DNA of 64,000 nucleotides, taken from NCBI RefSeq assembly GCF_016598615.1, contig NZ_CP066831.1, positions 186,001 to 250,000 on the forward strand. Reading direction: 5' to 3'. Under the pieces are notes generated by a model. The model worked only from the letters and a program-made list of their open reading frames with translations. It was not told the DNA's origin and made no database searches. Below, in pieces: positions 25,231-34,838 of the stretch. Position 1 is the first letter of the stretch, and every line of letters starts with the position of its first letter. The translations under genes and the position numbers were made by a program. Source of the stretch: Streptomyces liliifuscus (lineage in GTDB: Bacteria; Actinomycetota; Actinomycetes; Streptomycetales; Streptomycetaceae).

Positions 25231-26682
25231 ATGGACGTGCACGTCAGGCTTGACGGGCAGCGGGACCTGTCCGGCCAGATCTACCGTCAGTTGCGCACCG
25301 CGATCCACGGCGGGCTGTTGCGCCCCGGCGATCCGCTGCCCCCGACCCGGGTGTTGGCCCGCCGCCTGTCGGTGGCCCGCAACACCGTCGGCGTCGCCTA
25401 TGAACGGCTCGTCGCCGAGGGCTACGCGGACAGCAAAGTCGGCTCCGGGACCTTTGTGCGTACGACGGGCCTGTCCACGCCCGAGGTCGCGCCCGCCACC
25501 GACACCGCCGGCCCGGGATTGCGCCCCCGCGCCCTGTGGGCGCGCTTGTCCCCATGGGCAGCCCCGGAGACCACGGGATCGACCACGGCGGACCACGACT
25601 TCCGGGTCGGCCTGCCGGACGCCCGGCTCTTCCCGTACGACGCCTGGCGTCCCCTGATCGCCAGGGAACTGCGCCTCTCGGCGGTCGGGGCGGTCGGATA
25701 CGGCGACCCGGCCGGCCACGCCGGACTACGGGCCGCACTCGCCCGGCACATCGGACTCTCCCGCGGCGTGCGGACCGACCCGGACGACGTGCTGGTGACC
25801 ACCAGCACGCAGCAGGCCCTGGACCTCATCGGACGGGTGCTCCTCGAACCGGGCGACCGGGTGGCCGTCGAAGAGCCCGGCTACCCACCGGCCCGGCTGA
25901 CGTTCCTGGCACAGGGCGCCGAAGTCACGGGCATACCGGTGGACGCCGAGGGCCTGCTGGTGGACGCCATCCCGCCGGACACCCGCGCCGTGTACGTCAC
26001 CCCCGCCCACCAGTTCCCGCTCGGCATGCCGATGTCCCTGCGGCGCAGAACGGCGCTGCTGCAGTGGGCGCGGCGGCACGGCGCGGCTGTGATCGAGGAC
26101 GACTACGACAGCGAATTCCGGTTCGGCGGGCGGCCGGTCGAGACGCTGCAGAGTCTGGACCGGAACGGACACGTCATCTATGTGGGGTCGTTCTCCAAGG
26201 TGATGCTTCCCTCCCTGCGCGTCGGCCTCCTGGTGGCGCCCGCCCCGCTGCGCACAGCATTGCGCACCGCCAAGTACACGTCCGACTGGCACACGGCGGT
26301 CCCCACGCAGGCGGCGCTCGCCCGCTTCGTCGACGACGGGTTGCTCGCCCGGCACATCCGCCGGATGCAGCACACCTACGCGACCCGGCACCAAGCCATC
26401 ACCCGCGTCCTCACCGACCACTTCGCGGACCTGGCCGAGTTGGTACCGTCCGCCGCCGGCCTGCACGTGACCGCATTCACCCGAGGCCACCTCGCCGACC
26501 CCGACGCCCTCGCGGACCGAGCCGGCCGGGCGCGGGCATCCGGCGTGGCGGTCTACACCCTGGCGGAGGTCGCCGCGAACCGCTCCGCGCGCCCAGGCTT
26601 CGTCTTCGGCTACGGCTCGATCAGCGCCCCTGACATCGAGCCGGGCCTGCACCGCGTACTCGGCCCGCCCAAGAATCACTGA
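25231..26682 (+). CDS. MocR/PdxR-family regulator (GntR wHTH fused to aminotransferase domain)
   Basis: 483 residues. An N-terminal GntR winged helix (about residues 12-75: IYRQLRTAIHGGLLRPGD and PTRVLARRLSVARNTVGVAY) is joined through a linker to a fold-type I aminotransferase domain (about 115-480). Pyridoxal phosphate-binding features are present: DDYDSEFRF around 290-298 and the Schiff-base lysine Lys323 in GSFSKVMLPSLRVG. These regulators sense PLP alone or with an amine such as GABA or taurine. The divergent gene may be its target. Confidence 0.95.
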   Translation: MDVHVRLDGQRDLSGQIYRQLRTAIHGGLLRPGDPLPPTRVLARRLSVARNTVGVAYERLVAEGYADSKVGSGTFVRTTGLSTPEVAPATDTAGPGLRPRALWARLSPWAAPETTGSTTADHDFRVGLPDARLFPYDAWRPLIARELRLSAVGAVGYGDPAGHAGLRAALARHIGLSRGVRTDPDDVLVTTSTQQALDLIGRVLLEPGDRVAVEEPGYPPARLTFLAQGAEVTGIPVDAEGLLVDAIPPDTRAVYVTPAHQFPLGMPMSLRRRTALLQWARRHGAAVIEDDYDSEFRFGGRPVETLQSLDRNGHVIYVGSFSKVMLPSLRVGLLVAPAPLRTALRTAKYTSDWHTAVPTQAALARFVDDGLLARHIRRMQHTYATRHQAITRVLTDHFADLAELVPSAAGLHVTAFTRGHLADPDALADRAGRARASGVAVYTLAEVAANRSARPGFVFGYGSISAPDIEPGLHRVLGPPKNH

Positions 26683-26726
26683 ACGCGGTAGGAAGCGCCC
26701 GTACACAATGCGCGGCCTCGTGCGCC

Positions 26727-27239
26727 ATCCAGCGGGCGATCTCCGACTCGTCCCGCTCGACCGCCCGCCGCTCGGGCCCGTTGCAGGCTCCATCCGAGCC
26801 GGCCGGTCAGCAGCCGCCACACCGATGCCCTCGACAACACCACATCCGTTGTCCGGGTGACGACCACGCCGACTCGCTCCAAAGTCCACAGGTCAGCCTC
26901 GAAGTCATGAGCCTGGGCGCCTTGCTCCAACGCGGCCCGGACCGCCTCGACCTGGGCGTCGTCCAGCTTGGGTGGGCGCCCGGTGGCTGCCCGTCGCCGC
27001 AGGGCCGAAGCACCCCCTTGCTCCCACACCCGCAGCCAACGCCGCACACTCTCGGCACACACCCCCACCGCCCTCGCGATCTCCGCATTCGAGACGCCGT
27101 CCCCGAACAACTCGACCGCCCGAACACGACGCGCTTCCGCCAACTGGGGCCGCGACAAAGGAGGAAGGGAAGAGCCGGCAACCGAACGGGAAGGTTGGTA
27201 GGCCACCCCGACAGCCTCCCACCCACACGGCCACCACAT
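26727..27239 (-). mobile_element. IS630-family transposase remnant
   Basis: The N-terminal helix-turn-helix half of an IS630-type transposase remains (RRVRAVELFGDGVSNAEIAR, VRRWLRVWEQGGASALRRRA, GRPPKLDDAQVEAVRAALEQ). An extra base near 26775 shifts the frame: the normal LQRPERRAVERDESEIARWM continues in another frame, then homology stops. The DDE catalytic half is gone, so it is inactive. It marks the left border of a damaged island. Confidence 0.8.
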
Positions 27240-27372
27240 CCACCGAACTTACGAAAAGATCAGTAGAAGAGCCTGCATGAGACCGCGTTATGGGGCAGCC
27301 GCGCATCGCATACTTCGGCCGTACTCTCGCCTTACAGCAAAGCGTTCTTTCACTCCGGCCGACGCTGGCGTA

Positions 27373-28521
27373 TCACTTCACGGGCACTTTCATTTTGAAC
27401 AGTTTCTCAGCATTTCGGAACGCAATCTTTTCCTTGTCTTCGCGTGGCAAATCGACTCCGCGGAACCAGTCGGTCTGCTCCTTTATGTCCGCGAACGGGT
27501 AGTCGGTTGCGAACATCACTCGATCCACGCTTATGTACTTCAGCAGGAGATCGAGCAGTTCGGTCTGGGGGAATGCGCTGGTTGTGACCCAGAAGTTGTC
27601 CTGGAAGTATTGCCCGAAGGGCTTCTCGAGCGAGTCTTCGGTCGGCTCGCCCATGTCATTGACGATCCGCTCGTAGTAGAAGGGAAGGCCTTCGCCCATG
27701 TGGCCGATGACGATTTTCAGTTTGGGGAACCTGTCGAAAACCCCGTACGCGATCATCCGAATGCATTGGGTCAGCACCTCCTGGTGCCAGCCATATCCAG
27801 ACCCACTGAAAATGTAGTCTTGGAACTCTTCCTTGTATTCAGACCGTGTGGTGCTGTAGAGGATCTTGAAGACCTCGTCAGCTGGATAGCCGGGATGCAG
27901 GTAGATCGGCACATCGAGAGCAACGGCACGTGCCAGCACAGGCTCGAAATCGGGATGATCGAGATACTTCTTCGCGATGTGTCCGTTGGTCAGTGCGCCC
28001 AAGAAGCCATCTTCCCGAACCGAGCGTTCCAGTTCGTCCGCCGCCGCCTCCGGGCTCTGCAAGGGCAAGGTGGCGAAAGCCTTGAAGCGGCCCGGATATT
28101 TGGCGATTGGCCCGTCTACAAGTTGCCGGTTAAGACGATAGGCAAGGTCGATGCCCCTTTGCCCAGGGACATTTTGTACGGAGGGGGTATGAGCAGAGAG
28201 GATTTGAACGTTGAGTCCCCCCGCATCCATATCGCCGATGCGGCGTTGGCCTAGATCCGAAAGTCCAATTTCCTCAAGGAACGCTATGTGATCCTGATTG
28301 ATGGAGTTCAGCTTCAACAACGTGGGAGTCGTAAAGGTCTCCTCCGTGCCGATGAAGGGCAGGTCCTGGTCCCGCCGTGAAATGTCCGAAGTCTTGTCTG
28401 AAGTCTTGTCCGAAGTCTCGTTCTCGCTCGCTTCCGAGGCAATGGCGTACGTGGACAAGCCGGCACCAATGCCAAGTGCCGTGCTGGCGGTGAGAAATCC
28501 GCGGCGTCCCATGGGCTTCAT
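27373..28521 (-). CDS. Tat-exported amidohydrolase-superfamily decarboxylase (gamma-resorcylate/5-carboxyvanillate decarboxylase-like)
   Basis: 382 residues from ATG 28521, with GAGAGGGAC upstream. The N-terminus MKPMGRRGFLTASTALGI is a Tat signal, unusual for this cytoplasmic family, followed by an SDKT-rich repeat. The barrel matches resorcylate-type decarboxylases: TEETFTTP (metal Glu region; LigW-like enzymes have TEEAF), LPLQSPEAAADELERSV, GALTNG, PIYLHPGYP, VIGHMGEGLPFYYERI, and MFATDYPFADI with the metal Asp. The reaction would be non-oxidative decarboxylation of a hydroxybenzoate-type acid. Third codon positions are far richer in A/T than in any neighbour, which suggests recent acquisition. 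Remnants of an aromatic hydroxylase and three IS families surround it. Confidence 0.82.
   Translation of the reverse strand: MKPMGRRGFLTASTALGIGAGLSTYAIASEASENETSDKTSDKTSDISRRDQDLPFIGTEETFTTPTLLKLNSINQDHIAFLEEIGLSDLGQRRIGDMDAGGLNVQILSAHTPSVQNVPGQRGIDLAYRLNRQLVDGPIAKYPGRFKAFATLPLQSPEAAADELERSVREDGFLGALTNGHIAKKYLDHPDFEPVLARAVALDVPIYLHPGYPADEVFKILYSTTRSEYKEEFQDYIFSGSGYGWHQEVLTQCIRMIAYGVFDRFPKLKIVIGHMGEGLPFYYERIVNDMGEPTEDSLEKPFGQYFQDNFWVTTSAFPQTELLDLLLKYISVDRVMFATDYPFADIKEQTDWFRGVDLPREDKEKIAFRNAEKLFKMKVPVK
28386..28418. repeat. In-frame 12-bp repeats in the decarboxylase gene
   Basis: Near-identical GAAGTCTTGTCY units in tandem (plus-strand reading) encode the SDKTSDKTSD segment just after the signal peptide. 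The array is short and slippage-prone. Confidence 0.6.
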
Positions 28522-28586
28522 GTCAGTCCCTCTCTTCAGGCGTTTGTGTGGTGAGGTATCCGTACGGCATCCGTCTGCGAGATGCT

Positions 28587-28847
28587 TCAGGGGGTCTTCG
28601 CGTCCTGCTCGCGCACCGCGGCAGCGCTCAGGTCGAGGAACCGCTCGCCGGTACGCAGCGGCTGTGGTGGAACTGACAACCGCCCGCGTGCGCGCTGTGC
28701 GGGCCGCCCGCGGCGGACCCCGCACTGTTGTCGGCGTGTGACCCCGCATGCGGCGACAGGGAACGCCGTCGCCAGCGCCCTGGTGGCCACCTCGAACCGC
28801 AACCGGCCGGGCTGCGCTTTCCCCGATGGTGCTGCGTCGACTGCCAT
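28587..28847 (-). CDS. Small unknown ORF with a strong ribosome site
   Basis: 86 residues from ATG 28847, preceded by AGGAGG at 6-7 bases, so initiation is likely. The start MAVDAAPSGKAQPGRLRFEV is gene-like, the middle is Arg-rich, and the end PLRTGERFLDLSAA again looks native. It may be two ends of a larger gene joined by deletion. It precedes the decarboxylase gene by 66 bp on the same strand. No family recognised. Confidence 0.4.
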   Translation of the reverse strand: MAVDAAPSGKAQPGRLRFEVATRALATAFPVAACGVTRRQQCGVRRGRPAQRARGRLSVPPQPLRTGERFLDLSAAAVREQDAKTP

Positions 28848-28924
28848 CACTAGCCTCCTGCATACGGGTTGCATCGCTTATCCGCATGCCTATTTCCTAC
28901 CGAGCGAACCTGAGACGACTGTTA

Positions 28925-29583
28925 GGACGGAGCTCAGGCCGGTTGGCCGAACCAGGTGCCCAGCGCACGGGCAAAACCCGGGCGACACAGCCGTCGGGCC
29001 GGATGAGCAACGCGTCGACGTCCACCCGGTCCGTGCGGGCGATGACGGAGTTGACCCGTCCGATCCACGCGGCCGCGGCGTCGCGGACCTCCGCGCGGTC
29101 GACGAGGTCCAGCAGGAGCCCACGCCCCTCACGCAGCAGGTCCGCCGAGCGGGTCACCGCGCTGACGACGTCCGGGCCGGGGCCGCTCCGGCGTCGACTT
29201 CATGTCCGGGCACAGGGTGCCGACGAGCCGGTGGTCATCGCCCAGGTCGTACCGGACGTCCATGCCGGCGAGCATGTCGGCGATGTACCGGTGGGCGTCG
29301 TCGAGGTCCATCAGGTCGGAGACCATCTCCCACAGCGCCCTCGTCTGCGGGTCGGGTCGCATCAGGGCAAGCTGGGCCCGGGTGTTCTGCAGCAGGCGTG
29401 TCGCGACCGGATGCCGTTCGGTGGTGTACGTGTCGAGGATGTCCTCGCCGACCCATCCGCCTACCACGGCCGCGAGCTTCCAGCCGAGGTTCGCCGCGTC
29501 GACGATACCTACGTTGAGGCCCTGGCCGCCGACCGGCGCGTACACGGGGGCCGCGTCCCCGGCCAGCAGGACCCGGCCGACCC
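28925..29583 (-). pseudogene. FAD-dependent aromatic hydroxylase remnant (PheA/TfdB/PgaE type), frameshifted
   Basis: The C-terminal half of a class A flavoprotein hydroxylase remains. One frame holds GRVLLAGDAAPVYAPVGGQG, the FAD-binding GD motif, then DAANLGWKLAAVV, ERHPVATRLL and YDLGDDHRLVG. A frameshift around 29160-29200 moves the rest (LLREGRGLLLDL, VDALLIRPDGCVARV) into another frame. The N-terminal FAD-binding half is cut off where the IS4-type transposase sequence starts. Related enzymes hydroxylate phenols or polyketide aromatics. Confidence 0.8.
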
Positions 29584-29584
29584 G

Positions 29585-30285
29585 GGTACATGAAGGAGTT
29601 CAGCCTGGCCAGGCCCGTCTCCTGGCCGGAGCCGTACGTGGTCACGGTGAACGACACACCCCACTGCGGCAAGGCCGAGGCCCGCGCCTGGGACCGGCTG
29701 CATCCCCGGCTGCAGCAGAGGTCCGCCTGGATCGGCCACGACAGCGAACTCCCTGTCATCGAGGGCACGTTGATCCGGCTCAACGTCGATCACCTGCCCG
29801 GTGACCTCGACGCACCGCCCGTCTGGCTGTGGTTCTTGGCCACCGGCGCCACACCGGCTGACGTCGACTTCGTCTGGTCGTGCTACCTGCGCAGATTCGA
29901 CCTGGAACACACATTCAGGCTGTTCAAGCAGTCCCTCGGCTGGACGAGGCTGCGGCTTCGCAACCCGCAGTCGGCGGACCGCTGGACCTTGCTCGTCATC
30001 GTCGCGCACACCCAACTCCGCCTCGCCGCACCACTCGCCACCGCCAGCGCAAGCCCTGGGAGAAGACCACCCGCCCCGGCAAGACGGTGACACCGACTCG
30101 CGTCCGGCGCGGGTTCCGGCACATCCACCCGCGCCTCGCCCACCCGGCCCGTGCACCGAAACCCAGCCGTCCCGGCCCGGGACGCCCACCCGACTCCAGG
30201 AACCGATACCCGGCGGCCCGCCACGACATCGGCAAGCAAACGCCCCGCAAGCATCACCGAACGTGCCCGGCAAGGTTAAAGAACT
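29585..30285 (+). mobile_element. IS4-superfamily transposase remnant, copy A
   Basis: The C-terminal part of a DDE transposase begins abruptly at the hydroxylase break point (ATG 29590: MKEFSLARPVSWPEP). It contains the IS4 signature Y-(2)-R-(3)-E-(6)-K in YLRRFDLEHTFRLFK. A frameshift near 30045 moves the tail (TPTRVRRGFRHI, PKPSRPGPGRPPDS) into another frame. The N-terminal part with the first catalytic Asp residues is missing. A shorter copy of the same sequence is at 56500-56640. Confidence 0.8.
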
Positions 30286-30299
30286 TCCCAATGACGATG

Positions 30300-31486
30300 T
30301 CAAGCCGCTGCTGTGACGGTTGGTAGGACCTCGTAACACGTTCCGCGGAGCATGGCCCACAAGACATTGGCTCGTCGACGAGCCAGAGCGAGCAGGGCCT
30401 GCTTGTGGCCCTTCCCCTCGTTGCGTTTTCGTCCGTAGTAGGCCTGAGAGGCGGAGCAGGCTCTCAGGCTGGCCATCGCGGAGAGATAGAGGGCTCGGAG
30501 CAGGCCTCGGTGGTAGCGGCGTGGGCGGCGCATGTTGCCGCTGACGCGTCCGGAGTCCCGCGGCACGGGTGAGAGGCCGGCGAAGGACGCCAGGCGGTCG
30601 GCCGTGCCGAAAGCCTCCATGTCTCCGCCGGTTGCGGCGATGAACTCGGCACCGAGGAGGAGCCCATGCCAGGCAGGCTCCGGATCACTGTCGCGTGTCG
30701 GTGCTCGTTGAACCGGGCTTCGATGAGCGCGTCGAGTTCGGCGATCTCCTCGTTGAGAGCCAGCACGCCTTTGGCTATCCGGGCCACCATGGCGCCCGCG
30801 AGAGTCTCACCCGGCAGCGCGGTGTGCTGCGACTTGGCCGCCTCGACGGCCGTCTCGGCAAGCACCGCTGCATTCTTCACCTTGCGGTTCTTCAGCCAGG
30901 TTCCGAGCCGGCCGGCCCCGCTGCGGCGGATCGCGGCCGGCGCCTGGTAACCGGTCAGCAGCACGACCGGACCCTTCTTGCTCAAGTTCAACGCCCGCTC
31001 CAGAGCAGGGAAGAACTCCAGCAGCTGAGCCCGCAGCCGGTTGGTCTGACGGGTGCGGTCGTTGACCAGATCAAGGCGACGGGCGGTCAGGGTGCGCAGG
31101 TCGACGGCTATCTTGTCACCGGGCCGCAGGAGACCGAGATCTTGGCGCATGCGTGCCTGATCAGCGATAACGAACGCGTCCTTCTCATCCGTCTTGCCCT
31201 GACCGCGGTAGGCCGTCGACGCCTGGTGCACGGCGAGGCCGGTGATGTAGACCATCGGCTGCCGGTGGTTGAGCAGAAGGCCGATCAGCAGCGCGGCACC
31301 GCCATGATTGATGTCCACCGCCCACAGGGCGTCCTCGGACAGCGTGAGTACGTCTGTGATGAGCTCCAGCAGAGCCTGTTCGTCGTTGAAGACTCGGCGG
31401 GAGAGGAGGCGTTCACCTCGCTCGTCGACCACCACGCAGTGGTGGTGTTCCTTGCCGATGTCCACTCCGGCCCAGATCCGGGGCAC
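30300..31486 (-). mobile_element. IS110-family transposase with one frameshift
   Basis: Nearly full-length. The N-terminal DEDD domain is intact (WAGVDIGKEHHHCVVVDERG, the GKTDEKDAFVIADQAR region, RLRAQLLEFFPAL). The reading frame breaks at LPGMG near 30665: LLGAEFIAATGGDMEAFG, LASFAGLSPVPRDSG and YYGRKRNEGKGHKQALLALA continue in a second frame to 30300. Joining the frames gives about 395 residues, normal for IS110. Inverted repeats are not expected for this family and element ends could not be placed. Confidence 0.85.
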
Positions 31487-32360
31487 GGGTCACCTCCGCC
31501 AGTTCGTCGTCACACACGGACCCGCAGACGACCTCGCCGACGTTGTCCTACACAGCGATCAAGTCGCGTATCCCAATTAGCGGTCGAGTCGTCGCGGGGC
31601 TCCGGGCGGCCAAGTTCTTTGAGCCATCGAACGGCGACAAGCTCACAGCCATACCCAGAACCCCCGGGCCCGCTGATCTTACGAAGGACCAGCTCAGACC
31701 CACGCTTGAAAGGTAGGACAAGCTGAACGGCACGGCATAGGCGGCGAGTTGCATCCGTCGGGACACCCGCAACGGGGTCGTGGGCGGCTCGCCATGCGTC
31801 GCGGAGGCGTCCGGGGTGGGCGGCAGTGGGTTCTTCGGTGTGCCGGAGCGGCTGCATGCCCGGTCCTCGGGTCCGTAGGCCGGGACTGACCCGTTCGGTG
31901 ACGAAGATCCCAGCCAGGGCGGTCGCCGAGGATCGCTCCACGCGCCGAACTTGGCTCCGCCCAAAGACGATAGAGCGGTGCGGCCAAAGGATGACGGCAG
32001 GACGCCGCAGTGCACCCACCCCACCTCAAGCATCTCGGCGAACCAAATCACCCGAGACAGGAACCAGAACATTCGAGACGGGGCACGGCCGCGATGCGCC
32101 GACCGCTCACCCGCCTGCCCGACGCACCATTCCTGCCCGACGGCTACCTGATCCGGGCCCAGCAGGACCACTTCGATGTCGCCGGACGCGCGGCGGCGCA
32201 CCGCACCGCGCCGCGAACGCCCTGTCCGGCGCAGCACGATGACGACGGCCACCAGTTCCCCTCCCCGCGTCCCGTCTGTCCGTCCTGCCGACGGACCGTG
32301 TGGAGGCGGCACCTGCTGCTCGGCGAAGACCGTCGCTCCCCTGGCGGGGCCCCTGGCTTG
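31487..32360. other. 870-bp stretch without a recognisable gene
   Basis: Several overlapping frames are open here, but none has a coherent domain, a convincing start or typical codon bias. The left end may include the IS110 5' boundary. I see no repeats or RNA gene. It is likely degraded DNA between the IS element and the WD40 gene. Confidence 0.5.
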
Positions 32361-34838
32361 TCAGGATGCCCTCGACAGCACCCCGACCTCGTCACCGAAC
32401 CCGACGGCGACGCGCCCGCCCGCTGCTGCAGCGAGTGAGTGCACGGGGAACGGGAGCGGGTGGTCGGCACCGGCTGGGCGCCCTGCGGTGAGATCGCGGA
32501 ATCGCACGGTGCGGTCGTCGCCGAAGGCCGCGACGAGCCGTCCGTCCGCCATCGTCGAGACCGCCAGCGTGTTGCCGGAGCCCGACCCCGCGGCCTGGGC
32601 GTCGCGGATCTCCTGTCCCGTGGACAGGTTCCACAGACGTATCGTCCCGTCCCGGCCCTTGCTGACCGCGAGGGGAGCTCCGCCCCGGGTGGCCGTGGCC
32701 ACAGCGGTCACCCAGTCGGTGTGGCCGGTCAGGGGTTCGCCGTGCTGCCGGCCGGTGGCGAGGTCCCACAGTCGCACCGTCTTGTCCCAGCTGCCGGTCA
32801 CTGCCACGGGCCGGCCGTCGAGGACCGCGGTGGCGACGGCGGTGATACGGCTGGAGTGGCCGGTGAGAGGTGCGACCAGGGGCTGTCCGGTGGTGAGGTC
32901 CCAGACGCCCACGACGCGATCGCTGCCTGCGGTGAGGGCGACAGGCAGGCCGTCCACGGTCGCCGAGGCCATGCCCAGGATTCTGCCGTGGCCGCTGGGG
33001 AACGGACGGTGGACGGCTCGGCCGGTCGCAAGCTCCACAATGTGCAGGGTGGCGTCGGGAGCGGCCGTGACGACGACCGTCTCTCCGCCCACCACCGCCG
33101 TCGCCATGGCGGAGACCTCTGCGCTCAGGGGGTCGGAGGCCTGCGAGCCGGTGGTCAGGTCCCAGGTACGCACCATGTGGTCGGCGCCTGCGGTGACGAC
33201 CACAGGGACACCGTCAAAGACCGCTGTGGCGACCGCCAGGACGGATCCGGTGTGTCCGGCACGCAGCCGGCCGCCGTCCCCTCGGGCAGCAGTGATGTCC
33301 CAGGTGCGGACCGTGTGGTCCTCCCCTGCGGTGACGGCGACGCACCGTCCGTCCGCCACGGTGGTGGCGACGGCCCACACCTGGCCGGTGTGCCCGGTGA
33401 GAGGCTCACCCTCCTGTTCGCCGGTGGCGAGATCCCAGACCCGTACGGTGCGGTCGCGGGATGTGGTGACCGCCAGGGTGCGCGTCCCGACCGGGACACT
33501 GTCGATGGCCCACACCCGATCGGTGTGACCGGTCAGCACCCTGCCCGCAGCCCGCGGGTCGAGCGTGTGCACAGCCGTGACGGTGCCGTCCGGACCGGGG
33601 ACGAGGGAGACGGGCGTGTCCCCCAGCACCAGGCTCCGGGAAGCGTCCCTCACCCGGATCTCCCAGCCGGACTCGGCAACGACCAGGCCGTTCGTCCGGG
33701 CGGAGAGCAGGCTCGCCAGGTCGACGAGGTCTCCTGGACCACCCTTGACCAGCTCCTGGCCTGCCGCTGCCTCCAAAGGGATGCTGCGCATGCTCCGCGT
33801 ACCGTCAGGGCCCGTGGAGTCCATGGGGCTCATCGGCAGGTCCCACAAGCGCAGTTCGTGGTCCACGCCCACAGCGAGTGCGACACTGCGCCCTTCGAGG
33901 GTCAGGGTCGGGGACGGACCGTGGGGAACGAAGACGGGGACGAGGTCGCCGACGAACTCCGGTGGACCCTCGTAGTGGGTGTCGAGGACCACGACCCGGC
34001 CGTCGACGACCGTCAGGGTGGACACTGCGTCCATGGACGCCAGGGCTGACACTGCGTGTTCGTACTCGGCATCCGCCAGCAACTCCCGCAGGTCGGCTGC
34101 CAGAAGCACGTGGCGGTCCAGATCCCACACACGTCCCGCCCGGCCCTGCTCCTTGGTTACGGCGATGTCCCGCCCGTCGAGTGTCCACGGCCCCTCGGCC
34201 GGCAGGCACTCGCCGACCTCACGTCCGGTGGCCAGGTCCCACACCTGTGCTTGGTGGTCCGGTGGGCACGTGACCACGACCTCGCGTCCATCCAGCACCC
34301 CGATGTCCACCATCCAGGGAAACACGCCGAGCCGGCTGCCGGTTGCCTGGTCCCACACACTCAGCGTCCGGTCCGCCTGGACGGCCAGCACCACGCGTCG
34401 GTCGTCCAGGACCAACTGCGTCAGCCCCAGGGCCAGTTCGCCCGCAGAACGCCCCGTCGCCGGATCCCACAGCCTTCCGGTCCCGTCGATGTGGCAGGTG
34501 AGGACCAGGGGTTGCCCGTCGACCACCACCGTGGCCAGAGCCACCAACTCGGGCGACAACGACGACATGAGGTCGGCAGGAGCTGCCGTCAGCGTATGCA
34601 GCCGCTCCCCCGTCGCCAGGTCCCAGACACACACCGTCGCGTCACGGCTCGCCGAGACGACAACCGGACGCCCGTCGACGACCGCCGTCGCCACTGCGAC
34701 CACGGGGGCGTCGTGACCGTTCAAGGAGCGGAGCAGCCGAGGATCGGACGCGGAACCGCACATCCACTCCGCCCGCCAAGAGGCCGACTCATGCGAGGAA
34801 GTAACTTCCCGGGACACGTGATCAGATCCATCCGTCAT
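32361..34838 (-). CDS. Large WD40-repeat protein
   Basis: 825 residues from ATG 34838 (a further in-frame start lies 10 codons upstream). The sequence is a run of about 14 WD40-type blades with a recurring pattern of LTGHTDRVWAVATTV, DGRPVAVT and DRTVRVWDLATG; the C-terminal half is most regular and the N-terminal half is degenerate. No kinase, NACHT, protease or signal sequence is attached. This would make two seven-bladed propellers in a cytoplasmic scaffold. Similar actinobacterial repeats usually sit on STAND or kinase proteins. No partner gene is adjacent; the neighbours are an IS element and a lexA paralogue. Confidence 0.88.
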   Translation of the reverse strand: MTDGSDHVSREVTSSHESASWRAEWMCGSASDPRLLRSLNGHDAPVVAVATAVVDGRPVVVSASRDATVCVWDLATGERLHTLTAAPADLMSSLSPELVALATVVVDGQPLVLTCHIDGTGRLWDPATGRSAGELALGLTQLVLDDRRVVLAVQADRTLSVWDQATGSRLGVFPWMVDIGVLDGREVVVTCPPDHQAQVWDLATGREVGECLPAEGPWTLDGRDIAVTKEQGRAGRVWDLDRHVLLAADLRELLADAEYEHAVSALASMDAVSTLTVVDGRVVVLDTHYEGPPEFVGDLVPVFVPHGPSPTLTLEGRSVALAVGVDHELRLWDLPMSPMDSTGPDGTRSMRSIPLEAAAGQELVKGGPGDLVDLASLLSARTNGLVVAESGWEIRVRDASRSLVLGDTPVSLVPGPDGTVTAVHTLDPRAAGRVLTGHTDRVWAIDSVPVGTRTLAVTTSRDRTVRVWDLATGEQEGEPLTGHTGQVWAVATTVADGRCVAVTAGEDHTVRTWDITAARGDGGRLRAGHTGSVLAVATAVFDGVPVVVTAGADHMVRTWDLTTGSQASDPLSAEVSAMATAVVGGETVVVTAAPDATLHIVELATGRAVHRPFPSGHGRILGMASATVDGLPVALTAGSDRVVGVWDLTTGQPLVAPLTGHSSRITAVATAVLDGRPVAVTGSWDKTVRLWDLATGRQHGEPLTGHTDWVTAVATATRGGAPLAVSKGRDGTIRLWNLSTGQEIRDAQAAGSGSGNTLAVSTMADGRLVAAFGDDRTVRFRDLTAGRPAGADHPLPFPVHSLAAAAGGRVAVGFGDEVGVLSRAS

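Noticed and set aside
28405..28450. Apparent loss of a metal-ligand His in the decarboxylase (TEETF in place of EEHF)
   Set aside because: 5-carboxyvanillate-type relatives also lack that His (TEEAF), so this is family variation rather than an inactive enzyme.
31487..32360. Possible genes on the minus strand right of the IS110 element
   Set aside because: Open frames up to 250 codons have no recognisable domain or consistent codon bias.
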